Shown in pieces: positions 6,877 to 14,092 of a stretch of 17,250 bases of DNA; the first letter of the stretch is position 1; each line of letters starts with the position of its first letter. The DNA comes from an uncultured Clostridium sp. (GTDB lineage: Bacteria > Bacillota > Clostridia > TANB77 > CAG-508). Both the position numbers and the translations under genes were made by a program. The stretch lies in the NCBI GenBank assembly GCA_946495905.1, contig CAMMEP010000028.1:1-17250 (forward strand), in the 5' to 3' direction. Below the pieces are notes generated by a model. It saw only the letters and a list, made by a program, of their open reading frames with translations, made no database searches and was not told the origin of the DNA.

Positions 6877-7044
6877 TAGCCGTTACTAGATAATGATTAT
6901 TCAAAATATTAAGTCCGCGCAGGGATGTACTAATTAAAAAAATGAGCGAAGCAGGGAGCTCCGTCGGGACGAAGCGAAGTTTTTAATTAGTACATCCCGT
7001 TTGCAGGACATGCTTTCTTGAAAACCATTATCTAGTAACGGCTA
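6877..7044. mobile_element. MITE-like palindromic element with 19-bp terminal repeats
   Basis: The ends are exact inverted repeats, TAGCCGTTACTAGATAATG at 6877-6895 and its complement at 7026-7044. An inner pair, GGGATGTACTAATTAAAAA at 6922-6940 and its complement at 6980-6998, is also exact over 19 bases. The regions between are partly paired, so the whole 168 bases can fold into one long hairpin. Its 39-base tip is GC-rich with repeated GAAGC and a GGAGCTCC palindrome. The terminal TA at each end may be the target duplication of an IS630/Tc1-type insertion. It has no ORF. It sits between dinB and the promoter of the next gene. Confidence 0.75.
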
Positions 7045-7069
7045 AAATATACATTTTTCAAAAAAAGTA

Positions 7070-7097
7070 TTTACAATTCTTTCTTTTGTGATATAAT
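7070..7097 (+). promoter_or_regulatory. Promoter for the Lys/Glu-rich membrane protein gene
   Basis: TTTACA (7070-7075), a 16-base spacer and TATAAT (7092-7097). Transcription would start near 7104, giving a leader of 35-85 nt depending on the start codon used. It begins 25 bases after the palindromic element. Confidence 0.5.
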
Positions 7098-7188
7098 TCG
7101 AGTATAACAGCAAAAGAGAAAACATTATGAAAGATAAAATATGCTTTTGAATAAAAAAGCAAAAGAAAAGAAAGGAATGTGTTTTATA

Positions 7189-8085
7189 ATGGAAGAAAAG
7201 AAAGAAGAAAAGAGAGTAACTGAGGAGAACAAAGCAACTAAGAAAGAAGCAGTGGAGAAAAAAGTTGAAAAGAAAGCTACAACAGCAAAAAAAGATAATA
7301 AAAAGGTAGCAACAGCAAAAGGAAAAACAGAGAGCAAAAAGACTTCTACCACTAAAAAGGCGGAAGAAAATAAAACAGAAAAAATGGAAACAAAGATAGA
7401 AAATCCAAATACATTTAAAAAAGTAGACATGAAAAATAAAGTAGGAAAGAACACAACAAAAGAGAAAAAGGCATCTCATAAAGTAATAAAAGCTATTTTA
7501 ATAATAATTTTAATACTTATTGGAGCATATTGCATATTCTTCTGTAGAAATTTAATTATATTAAATAATTTAAAAGATTTAGCGAGCCAATATGAAGATA
7601 TAGCAAGTTATTCGTATAAAACGAAAAATGGAAACGGATATGTAAGTTATGCTCAAAAAGATAACATATTAAGATTAGATTTAGAAAACACAAACGACCC
7701 AGCTAAAAGTATGATTATATGGCAAGATAAAAATACAGACGAACAAATAATAGCATTTCCTGGTCATAATACAGCAATAAAATCTAATATAAGGATGCAA
7801 GTAGCTGCTAGTTTACCATTTACATTTACAAATGTAGATGATACAATAAATGGAACTGCATTATTTGCCTTTATTTATACAGAAACTATTAATAATAAAG
7901 AATGCTATGTAATACAAATGGCTCCAGATTTTAAGATGTGGATAGAAAAAGATACAGGATTGCTATATAAACAAGATAGTGGAAATGATTTTATATCAGA
8001 AGTAACAGAATTAAAGATTGATAATGTAGATGAAATTTATAAACCAGATTTAACAAACTATGAAGTAAGTACAGATGTAGAATAG
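7189..8085 (+). CDS. Membrane-anchored protein with Lys/Glu-rich cytoplasmic tail
   Basis: I do not recognise a named family. With the start at 7189 the first ~95 residues are almost entirely Lys, Glu, Thr and Ala, likely disordered. One transmembrane helix follows at about residues 97-120 (VIKAILIIILILIGAYCIFF). The remaining ~180 residues face outside and look like a beta-rich domain, including YSYKTKNGNGYVSY and WIEKDTGLLYKQD. The alternation of short strands faintly resembles LolA/RseB-type folds, but this is only an impression. Frame-compatible starts are ATG 7141, 7177 and 7189; I prefer 7189, which follows AAAGGA by twelve bases, though 7141 cannot be excluded. The purine-rich N-terminal DNA creates long antisense open frames that are not genes. 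The next gene is also membrane-anchored. Confidence 0.75.
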   Translation: MEEKKEEKRVTEENKATKKEAVEKKVEKKATTAKKDNKKVATAKGKTESKKTSTTKKAEENKTEKMETKIENPNTFKKVDMKNKVGKNTTKEKKASHKVIKAILIIILILIGAYCIFFCRNLIILNNLKDLASQYEDIASYSYKTKNGNGYVSYAQKDNILRLDLENTNDPAKSMIIWQDKNTDEQIIAFPGHNTAIKSNIRMQVAASLPFTFTNVDDTINGTALFAFIYTETINNKECYVIQMAPDFKMWIEKDTGLLYKQDSGNDFISEVTELKIDNVDEIYKPDLTNYEVSTDVE

Positions 8086-8107
8086 AAAATATAATTTGAT
8101 AGAGAAT

Positions 8108-8141
8108 ATTGCAGGTGACAATTCAAATTGTCACCTGTAAT
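8108..8141 (+). repeat. Strong hairpin between two membrane-protein genes
   Basis: ATTGCAGGTGACAATT (8108-8123) pairs with 8126-8141 along all 16 positions with one G-T wobble. The hairpin lies 22 bases after one stop codon and 26 bases before the next start. No T run follows, so it is not a standard terminator. It may stabilise the 3' end of the upstream message or modulate the second gene. Confidence 0.7.
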
Positions 8142-8167
8142 GGATTTAAAAAAGAAAGGGATAGAGT

Positions 8168-9274
8168 ATGAAAATAGATAAAGCAAATAAGCTGAAAAAA
8201 CAAGAAAAAATATTCAGTATATTTTCAAAAATAGTTTTTATTATAATAGGAGTTCTTATTATTATAACGATGGTAAGCTCATTAGTGATGTTTACAGCAA
8301 TCCTCTTAAGAAAAATTATTTTACCAATTATTTTAGTACTAGGCATAGCTGTATTATTAATGTATTTAGAAAAGGTAGTTACTTATAAAAAACAAGTTAG
8401 CAAAATGGTACTTAAAGTACTAGGAATATTAATTGCCACAGTACTACTTGTATGTGGAGGAGTCTGGGCATTTGTATACTCGATAACAGGCATTTTCTAT
8501 AAATTATTATTATTACTTGCGTTAATATCATATTTTTTCTTATATGCAGCTATTTCAAAACAATATAAAACAATCATAAAAGAGCAAATACAAGAAATAG
8601 ATACGGAAGGCAATATAGAAGCAAAAGTAGAAGAAGATAAAAAATCAAAAAAAGATTTAAAAATAGTAATCTTTACTACAATAGGAATAGCACTTAGCAT
8701 TATTTTAATAGCAGTAATAGTAAACGCTTTAGAAAATAAAAAAATTTTAGAAAAAAATCAATCTGCTAATGTAGTAGAAAATAGTGTAGAAGATACTCAA
8801 GACACTACAGAATATTATACTTATTTTGCAGATGATAAGAATGGTACTAAAGTTGAAATAGGATATCCGTTCCGAGATAAATGTATTATTCAAATTTATA
8901 AAACAGAAGACGGAGGAGAAACTTGGAACGAGATAGATACCAATTTAACACAAGTATATGAAGGAACAAAATGTTTATTTATTAACGAAAAAATAGGCTT
9001 TTTACATGATCCACATGGAGGTGCAGATAGTTTTGCATCTTTATCAATGACGAAAGATGGAGGTTATACATGGGAGGATGTAAAAGTAAATAAACCAAAA
9101 GAAATAACAGAAAAAAACATTTTCTTTAAAGATTTACCAGTAAAAAATGGCGAGAACTTAGAAGTGATAGCCTATACCTTTGACTTAGGAAGAAATCCAG
9201 AATATAAATATTTTAAATTTGAATCTAGCGATTTAGGAAAAACATGGGATTTTGTTGAAGAAATAGATGCCTAA
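8168..9274 (+). CDS. Polytopic membrane protein with extracellular Asp-box repeats
   Basis: No named family recognised. The N-terminal half has about four hydrophobic helices between residues 17 and 130, for example IVFIIIGVLIIITMVSSLVM and VLGILIATVLLVCGGVWAF. A charged loop follows, then another helix near residues 166-187 (IVIFTTIGIALSIILIAVIV). The C-terminal ~180 residues carry three Asp-box motifs of the S/T-x-D-x-G-x-T-W type: TEDGGETW (246-253), TKDGGYTW (295-302) and SSDLGKTW (353-360). Such boxes are structural turns of beta-propellers found in sialidases and photosynthesis assembly factor-like proteins. Three boxes in 180 residues suggest a partial propeller or an incomplete repeat set, and no sialidase active-site arginines are evident. 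A GAAAGGGATAG ribosome binding site precedes ATG 8168. It is possibly co-transcribed with the gene at 7189. Confidence 0.8.
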   Translation: MKIDKANKLKKQEKIFSIFSKIVFIIIGVLIIITMVSSLVMFTAILLRKIILPIILVLGIAVLLMYLEKVVTYKKQVSKMVLKVLGILIATVLLVCGGVWAFVYSITGIFYKLLLLLALISYFFLYAAISKQYKTIIKEQIQEIDTEGNIEAKVEEDKKSKKDLKIVIFTTIGIALSIILIAVIVNALENKKILEKNQSANVVENSVEDTQDTTEYYTYFADDKNGTKVEIGYPFRDKCIIQIYKTEDGGETWNEIDTNLTQVYEGTKCLFINEKIGFLHDPHGGADSFASLSMTKDGGYTWEDVKVNKPKEITEKNIFFKDLPVKNGENLEVIAYTFDLGRNPEYKYFKFESSDLGKTWDFVEEIDA

Positions 9275-9365
9275 ATAAAAATATGTTACAATTCACAGTT
9301 TGCTATAAAAATGTCGGAACAATAACAAAAATATAAATCTTAACAAAGAATTAAGAAAAAATAAA

Positions 9366-9393
9366 TTGTTTTTTTAGAAATACGTGTTATACT
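9366..9393 (+). promoter_or_regulatory. Extended -10 promoter for the TVP38-type gene
   Basis: TTGTTT (9366-9371), a 16-base spacer and TATACT (9388-9393), with TG at 9385-9386 forming an extended -10. It lies about 35 bases before the start codon at 9429. The rest of the 154-base gap after 9274 is AT-rich, without other recognisable elements. Confidence 0.5.
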
Positions 9394-9428
9394 AATAAAA
9401 ATTTAAAGATAGAAAGAGAAGACGTGAA

Positions 9429-10142
9429 ATGAGTAAGAAAACAAAAGTATTTAAATATACATTAATGATAATTGTAATTGCATTAATAATTGGATTAATT
9501 ATTTATTTGTTTCCGGTAATAAGAAATTTAAGTACACCAGAAGGACAATTAGATTTCAAAAATCAAGTAGCTAATATGGGAATACTTGGATATTTAGCAT
9601 TATTTGGATTACAATTTGCACAAATATTTTTATTTATACTTCCAGGAGAACCAATTGAAATTTTAGCAGGAATGTGTTATGGAGGAGTGGGCGGTTTAGT
9701 ATTTATTACTATCTCAGTATTTATTATAACTACGATTATTTTCTTTGCGGTGAGAAAATTTGGAAGAAAATTTGTATACAGCTTTTGCAGTAAAGAAAGA
9801 ATTGATAAAATAGAAAACAGTAAGCTATTTAAAAATCCTAAAAAAATAGAATGGATTATGCTAATCTTATTTTTAATTCCAGGAACACCGAAAGATTTAC
9901 TTGTTTACATTGCAGGATTACTTCCGCTAAAACCATTAAGATTTATTTTGATTTCGACATTTGCAAGACTTCCATCTGTTATATCTTCTACTTTTGCAGG
10001 TAGTAACCTAGTGGCAGGAAATTGGAAATTTAGCATCATTATTTATGCAGTAACTTTTATTGTGGTAGGAATAGCAATACTAATTATTAATAAATTTGAT
10101 AAAGATAAAACGGCAGAAGAAGCAATGAAAGTAATGAAATAA
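9429..10142 (+). CDS. TVP38/TMEM64 (DedA-like) membrane protein
   Basis: A 237-residue integral membrane protein. It has an N-terminal helix (about residues 7-31) and a second helix around 50-70. The family core follows: the GEPIEILAGMCYGGVGG re-entrant segment (about 75-92), then ARKFGRKF-like basic residues (here VRKFGRKFVY). The second conserved half reads LILFLIPGTPKDLLVYIAGL, then FARLPSVISSTFAGSNL. These are hallmarks of the TVP38/YdjX-YdjZ branch of the DedA superfamily, proposed to scramble or flip lipids and maintain membrane homeostasis; the substrate here cannot be read. The ribosome binding site is weak (AGAGAAG). Dps follows 66 bases downstream, in the same direction. Confidence 0.88.
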   Translation: MSKKTKVFKYTLMIIVIALIIGLIIYLFPVIRNLSTPEGQLDFKNQVANMGILGYLALFGLQFAQIFLFILPGEPIEILAGMCYGGVGGLVFITISVFIITTIIFFAVRKFGRKFVYSFCSKERIDKIENSKLFKNPKKIEWIMLILFLIPGTPKDLLVYIAGLLPLKPLRFILISTFARLPSVISSTFAGSNLVAGNWKFSIIIYAVTFIVVGIAILIINKFDKDKTAEEAMKVMK

Positions 10143-10208
10143 AGTTTGTATAAAAAAATAAATTTAGGGCATAATTGTAAATAGAATAAAAAAGAAAAGA
10201 GGGATTTT

Positions 10209-10643
10209 ATGATTACAGAAGACTTAAATTTATTTTTAGCTAATTTAAATGTATTTTATCGAAAATTACAAAATTATCATTGGAATATAAAAGGAGAAGA
10301 TTTTTTTAATGTACATGCAAAATTAGAAGAATTGTATGATGATGTAAACAAGCAGGTTGACGAGATAGCTGAGCATATTTTAATAATTGATGGACAGCCT
10401 TTAGGTACAATGAGTGACTACTTAGAAATAACACAAATAAAAGAAGCACAGAATGAAAAAGTTTGTTCCAAAACAATATTTGAAAATATTTTAAAAGATT
10501 ATTGCATTTTATCAGAAAATGCAACAAAAGTAAAAGAAGATGCAGACAACGAAAAGAAATATGCTACTTCAGCATTAATGGATGAGTATTTGCAAGATTA
10601 TGGCAAAAAAGTTTGGATGATTCGTCAATGGTTGATGAAATAA
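10209..10643 (+). CDS. dps: Dps-family ferritin-like protein
   Basis: A 144-residue four-helix protein that should assemble into a 12-mer, oxidise Fe(II) with peroxide at subunit interfaces and store iron, protecting DNA. The inter-subunit ferroxidase ligands are in the exact Dps spacing: His24 (NYHWN), His36 (NVHAKL), Asp51 and Glu55 (VDEIAE). The C-terminus ends at helix D without a long Lys-rich tail, and the N-terminus is short, so DNA binding by a basic tail is not expected. The start has an AAAAGAGGG site. A strong terminator follows. No clear PerR box is seen in the 66 bases upstream. Confidence 0.93.
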   Translation: MITEDLNLFLANLNVFYRKLQNYHWNIKGEDFFNVHAKLEELYDDVNKQVDEIAEHILIIDGQPLGTMSDYLEITQIKEAQNEKVCSKTIFENILKDYCILSENATKVKEDADNEKKYATSALMDEYLQDYGKKVWMIRQWLMK

Positions 10644-10659
10644 AAAATAATTGGTACAA

Positions 10660-10702
10660 AAATAGAAAATTAAATTTTTTTTAATTTTCTATTTATTTTT
10701 TT
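10660..10702 (+). terminator. Intrinsic terminator after dps
   Basis: A perfect 15-bp stem (10660-10674 with 10680-10694) closes a T5 loop and is followed by a seven-T run (10696-10702). The stem is AT-rich. The A-rich left arm means it might also work in the other direction. Confidence 0.85.
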
Positions 10703-10859
10703 GCATTATTTTTATATAATGTATAGCAACAAATAATTATATAAAAATATTTTATCTTAATTAACAAATATCTAAATAATAAAGTATTAGAATATATATT
10801 AATTAAGAAAGTTTAGGACAATAAACTAAAAAATAACGATTTTGAGAGGAAGAAAAACA
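10703..10859 (+). other. Gap before pgsA, no clear element
   Basis: Very AT-rich sequence after the dps terminator. A TATAAT at 10715-10720 lacks a convincing -35 box. Nothing else is recognisable except the GAGAGGA ribosome binding site just before pgsA. Confidence 0.4.
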
Positions 10860-11459
10860 ATGAATTTAGCAAACAAACTTACCTTATTTCGAATTATTTT
10901 AGTACCGGTTATTCTTATTATACCGTACTTACCAATACAGGGAGATTTATGGGGCATACCGCTCACTTATATTATTATTGACCTTATATTTATTCTTGCA
11001 TCTGCAACAGATAAATTGGATGGATATATTGCGCGTTCTAGAAACCAAATAACTACCTTTGGTAAATTTCTAGATCCCATTGCAGATAAAATTTTAGTTA
11101 TTGTAGCGATGCTTATTCTAGTAGAAGCAGGTAGATTACCAGCATGGATTCCTGCCATTGTTGTTATTCGTGAGTTTATTGTGTCAGGTTATAGATTAAT
11201 TGCCGTAGAAAGGCAAGGAAAAGTAATTGCTGCAAGTATTTGGGGAAAGATAAAAACATGTGCGCAAATGTTAGGTTTAGTAGTTGCTTTCGTTGATGTA
11301 AATGGTTTTGGAGCTATTTTTAGTGGAAAATTAACGGGAGCTGCTTTTGGGCTAAACTTGGTAACAACAGTGTTATTAAGTATTTCGGTAATTGCAACTA
11401 TCTTTTCTGGAATTGATTATTTAAAGGGGTCAAGAGAATTGTTTAAAGGAGAAATGTAG
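10860..11459 (+). CDS. pgsA: CDP-diacylglycerol-glycerol-3-phosphate 3-phosphatidyltransferase
   Basis: Membrane enzyme that forms phosphatidylglycerophosphate, the committed step to phosphatidylglycerol. The CDP-alcohol phosphotransferase signature is complete: Asp51, Asp54-Gly55, Ala58-Arg59, Gly68, Asp72 and Asp76 (DKLDGYIAR then GKFLDPIADK). Hydrophobic helices flank it, with the N-terminal NLANKLTLFRI typical of PgsA. I use ATG 10860, nine bases after GAGAGGA. The frame extends six codons upstream to TTG 10842, which overlaps the ribosome binding site. At 199 residues it is slightly longer than the common 180-190, partly from an insertion around VDVNGFGAIFSGKL. A long palindrome starts immediately after the stop. 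Confidence 0.94.
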   Translation: MNLANKLTLFRIILVPVILIIPYLPIQGDLWGIPLTYIIIDLIFILASATDKLDGYIARSRNQITTFGKFLDPIADKILVIVAMLILVEAGRLPAWIPAIVVIREFIVSGYRLIAVERQGKVIAASIWGKIKTCAQMLGLVVAFVDVNGFGAIFSGKLTGAAFGLNLVTTVLLSISVIATIFSGIDYLKGSRELFKGEM

Positions 11460-11460
11460 G

Positions 11461-11585
11461 GCTTGGAAAACAATTACAATTTTGGCTGTGTCAAACTTCA
11501 TTTGAAATTTAATTGGCGTAGCAATGAGTACGCCTCATAAATTTCAAATTCGTTTTCCTTGCCAAAATTTAATTTTTTCCCAAGC
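11461..11585. repeat. Long imperfect palindrome between pgsA and ligA
   Basis: Paired blocks run in mirrored order: GCTTGGAAAA with TTTTCCCAAGC (one bulge), AATTTTGGC with GCCAAAATT, ATTTGAAATTTA with TAAATTTCAAAT, and GGCGTA with TACGCC closing a loop of about eight bases. The 125-base unit would fold as one long hairpin with bulges. It does not share terminal sequence with the element at 6877-7044. It has no ORF or T run. A MITE remnant or a structured 3' region are both possible. Confidence 0.75.
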
Positions 11586-11620
11586 AAACTTTTATGTGTT
11601 TAGAGAGGAATGTGAGAAAA

Positions 11621-13615
11621 ATGGAATTAGAACAAGCAAAGAAAAGAGTAGAGGAATTAGTGCCTTTACTTAACTACTATACACAAATGTATTTTGATGA
11701 TAAACAAGTGGTAAGCGATTATGAATATGATATGCTTATGAAAGAATTAAAAGGAATAGAAAAAGAGTATCCAGAATTAATACGAAAAGATTCTCCAACG
11801 CAAAAGGTTGGAGCAAGCATAAAAAAAGGATTTGAGAAAGTAACGCATGAAATACCACTTCAAAGTCTACAAGATGTATTTTCTTTTGAAGAAGTAAAAG
11901 AATTTGATGAAAGAATGAAAAAATTAGCAGAAGAAAATCATAAAGAATTACGATATGTAGTGGAAACAAAAATAGATGGTTTATCGGCAGCATTAGAATA
12001 CAAAAACGGAATATTTGTAAGAGGTGCTACAAGAGGTAATGGAATTGTAGGGGAAGATGTAACAGAAAATTTAAAAACAATAAAAACAATTCCAAAAAAG
12101 CTAAAAGAACCAATAGATATAATCGTCCGTGGGGAAGTGTTTATAGGAAAAGAAGAATTCGAAAAATTGAATGCGGACCGATTAATGGATGAAGAAGAAC
12201 AATTTGCCAATGCTAGAAATGCTGCAGCTGGTTCTTTAAGACAATTAGATAGCAAAATTACAGCAAAAAGACCACTTGATATTTTTATATTTAATGTACA
12301 AAAATCAGATTCAGTTTCATTTACTTCTCATTATGAAAGCTTAGAGTACTTAGAAGAAATAGGATTTCATGTAAATCCAGTAAGAATTCTATGCAATAAT
12401 ATTGATGAAGTAATTGCTGCTATTGAGAAAATAGGAAATGATAGAGAAAAAATAGCTTTTGGAATTGATGGTGCTGTTGTAAAAGTTGACGATTTAGAAT
12501 TAAGAGAAAAAGCAGGTACTACCTATAAAACACCAAAATGGGCAGTGGCATACAAATATCCACCAGAAAAAAAGGAAACAAAATTAAAAGATATTGTGTG
12601 TCAAGTAGGTAGAACAGGTGCTATAACACCAATGGCAATCTTAGAACCAGTGGTAGTTGCAGGCTCCAAAATAACCAAGACTACGCTTCATAATGAAGAT
12701 TTTATTAGACAAAAGGATATTCGAATTGGAGATACCGTAGTAATCCAAAAAGCAGGAGACGTCATACCAGAAGTAGTAGAAGTTAAAAAAAGAAAAAGAA
12801 CTGGAGAAGAAAAAGTCTTTGAAATGCCAACAGTTTGTCCAGTTTGTGGAGCACAAGCAATACGAGAAGAAGGAGAAGCCGCATGGTATTGTAATGGAAT
12901 TGAATGTCCTGCAAAATTATATCGTGGAATTATTCACTTCGCTTCCAGAGATGCAATGGACATTACAGGTCTTGGTGAAGCAATTATAGAAGAATTAATT
13001 AATAGAGGTTTAATTACCAATATAACCGATTTATATAAACTAACATTAGAAGAAGTAGCATCCTTAAAAAAGAACGGAAAAAAATTCGCACAAAATTTAA
13101 TAGATAGCATAGAAGAAAGTAAGCATCGCGATTTATATCGATTAGTAAATGCTTTAGGAATAAGACATGTAGGAGTAAAAATTGCAAAATCCTTATGCAA
13201 AACTTATGACACCATGGACAAGCTAATGAATGCTTCTTATGAAAGTTTATATATGAATGAAGAAATAGGAAAAATTATAGCAGAAAGTATATACAACTTC
13301 TTCCGAGAAGAACAAACCATAGACTTAATAAATAAATTAAAAGAATATGGTGTTAATATGGTAGCAGAAAAAGAAGAAGGAGTAGACGAAAGATTCGCTG
13401 GTAAGACATTTGTACTTACAGGAACATTAGAAAAATACTCTAGAGACGAAGCATCCGAAATAATAGAAAAATTCGGAGGAAAAACCTCTGGTACAGTATC
13501 GAAAAAAACAGCCTACGTATTAGCTGGAGAAGCAGCAGGAAGCAAACTTACAAAAGCACAAAACTTAGGCATACCAATCATCACAGAACAAGAATTTGAA
13601 GAAATGATTTCCTAA
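11621..13615 (+). CDS. ligA: NAD-dependent DNA ligase LigA
   Basis: Essential replicative ligase that seals nicks with NAD+. Domains in order: Ia region with YYTQMYFDD and SDYEYD; adenylation domain with the AMP-accepting Lys117 in KIDG, ATRGNG, RGEVFI, NARNAAAGSLRQLD, GIDGAVVKV and WAVAYKYPPE; OB fold with VGRTGAITPMA and KAGDVIPEV; zinc finger with Cys406, 409, 424 and 429; helix-hairpin-helix repeats; and a BRCT domain from about residue 590 (FAGKTFVLTGTLEKYSR). At 664 residues it is full length. I use ATG 11621 after GAGAGGA rather than ATG 11594, which overlaps the ribosome binding site and adds nine residues foreign to the family. No truncation or missing residue is seen. Confidence 0.97.
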   Translation: MELEQAKKRVEELVPLLNYYTQMYFDDKQVVSDYEYDMLMKELKGIEKEYPELIRKDSPTQKVGASIKKGFEKVTHEIPLQSLQDVFSFEEVKEFDERMKKLAEENHKELRYVVETKIDGLSAALEYKNGIFVRGATRGNGIVGEDVTENLKTIKTIPKKLKEPIDIIVRGEVFIGKEEFEKLNADRLMDEEEQFANARNAAAGSLRQLDSKITAKRPLDIFIFNVQKSDSVSFTSHYESLEYLEEIGFHVNPVRILCNNIDEVIAAIEKIGNDREKIAFGIDGAVVKVDDLELREKAGTTYKTPKWAVAYKYPPEKKETKLKDIVCQVGRTGAITPMAILEPVVVAGSKITKTTLHNEDFIRQKDIRIGDTVVIQKAGDVIPEVVEVKKRKRTGEEKVFEMPTVCPVCGAQAIREEGEAAWYCNGIECPAKLYRGIIHFASRDAMDITGLGEAIIEELINRGLITNITDLYKLTLEEVASLKKNGKKFAQNLIDSIEESKHRDLYRLVNALGIRHVGVKIAKSLCKTYDTMDKLMNASYESLYMNEEIGKIIAESIYNFFREEQTIDLINKLKEYGVNMVAEKEEGVDERFAGKTFVLTGTLEKYSRDEASEIIEKFGGKTSGTVSKKTAYVLAGEAAGSKLTKAQNLGIPIITEQEFEEMIS

Positions 13616-13662
13616 TTGGGGACAGGCTTTTTTGTCCACTTTTTTCCAAAATGGGGACAGGC
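13616..13662. repeat. Paired GGGGACAGGC repeats after ligA
   Basis: TGGGGACAGGC occurs at 13617-13627 and again at 13652-13662, with GTCC and T-rich sequence between them, so GGACA can pair with TGTCC in a short hairpin. GGGGACAG also occurs in the hairpin at 16911-16943. Motifs of this type are known from REP-like palindromes linked to REP-associated tyrosine transposases; no such transposase is in the window. The T-rich part may help end ligA transcription. Confidence 0.5.
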
Positions 13663-13722
13663 CTAATAAAATATTAATTTATTTTTGCTAGATGACGTTA
13701 TAAAATAGCAGAAGGAGGAAAA

Positions 13723-13968
13723 ATGGACGGAACCTATACTTTTAAAGAATTTAAGAAAAATTTAGATGATGGATATCAAATATATTTTACTTATGTACGT
13801 AATCGATATTTGTTGTTTAAAACAGCAGAAAATTGCTATACGCAAAAACTACTAACAGATGATCCGAAAAATCCACAACCACGTCATAGCATGATTACTT
13901 TTAAAAGAGTAAAAAAAATGTTTCCACATATGGAACAAGTGGAGTATAAAATAGGTGTAGCAGAATAA
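13723..13968 (+). CDS. Small uncharacterised protein (81 residues)
   Basis: I do not recognise a named family. It is a compact, soluble-looking protein rich in aromatic and basic residues, for example YQIYFTYVRNRYLLFK and HSMITFKRVKKMFPHM. It has no signal peptide or transmembrane segment and a single Cys. The alternating pattern suggests a small beta-sheet fold with a C-terminal helix, possibly nucleic-acid binding; that is speculation. A strong GAAGGAGG precedes the ATG, and a perfect terminator directly abuts its stop codon, so it is a convincing single-gene unit. Codon use matches its neighbours. Confidence 0.75.
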   Translation: MDGTYTFKEFKKNLDDGYQIYFTYVRNRYLLFKTAENCYTQKLLTDDPKNPQPRHSMITFKRVKKMFPHMEQVEYKIGVAE

Positions 13969-13991
13969 ATGAGCAAATGCTCATTTTTTTT
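13969..13991 (+). terminator. Intrinsic terminator after the small protein gene
   Basis: ATGAGCA (13969-13975) pairs with TGCTCAT (13978-13984) and is followed by T7. The stem begins at the base after the stop codon. Confidence 0.9.
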
Positions 13992-14012
13992 GTAACTTTT
14001 TTGTAAAAATTG

Positions 14013-14041
14013 TTGTCAAAAAAAAAGATTAAGTATATAAT
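14013..14041 (+). promoter_or_regulatory. Promoter of the FIST-ALDH-FucO unit
   Basis: TTGTCA (14013-14018), an A-rich 17-base spacer and TATAAT (14036-14041). Transcription would start near 14048, which rules against the ATG at 14051 and fits the ATG at 14093 with its AAAGGAGG. Confidence 0.7.
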
Positions 14042-14092
14042 CAAGGTATAATGAATTTATATAAATTTATTAAAGACAAAGGAGGAATTTTT

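Noticed and set aside
6941..6979. GC-rich tip of the palindrome as a possible DGR template repeat
   Set aside because: It shares no recognisable 3' end with the variable cassette and is far shorter than a template repeat.
7042..7479. Two long open frames on the minus strand rich in Phe, Leu and Ser
   Set aside because: They mirror the Lys/Glu codon-rich N-terminus of the gene on the plus strand and have no convincing ribosome binding site or family resemblance.
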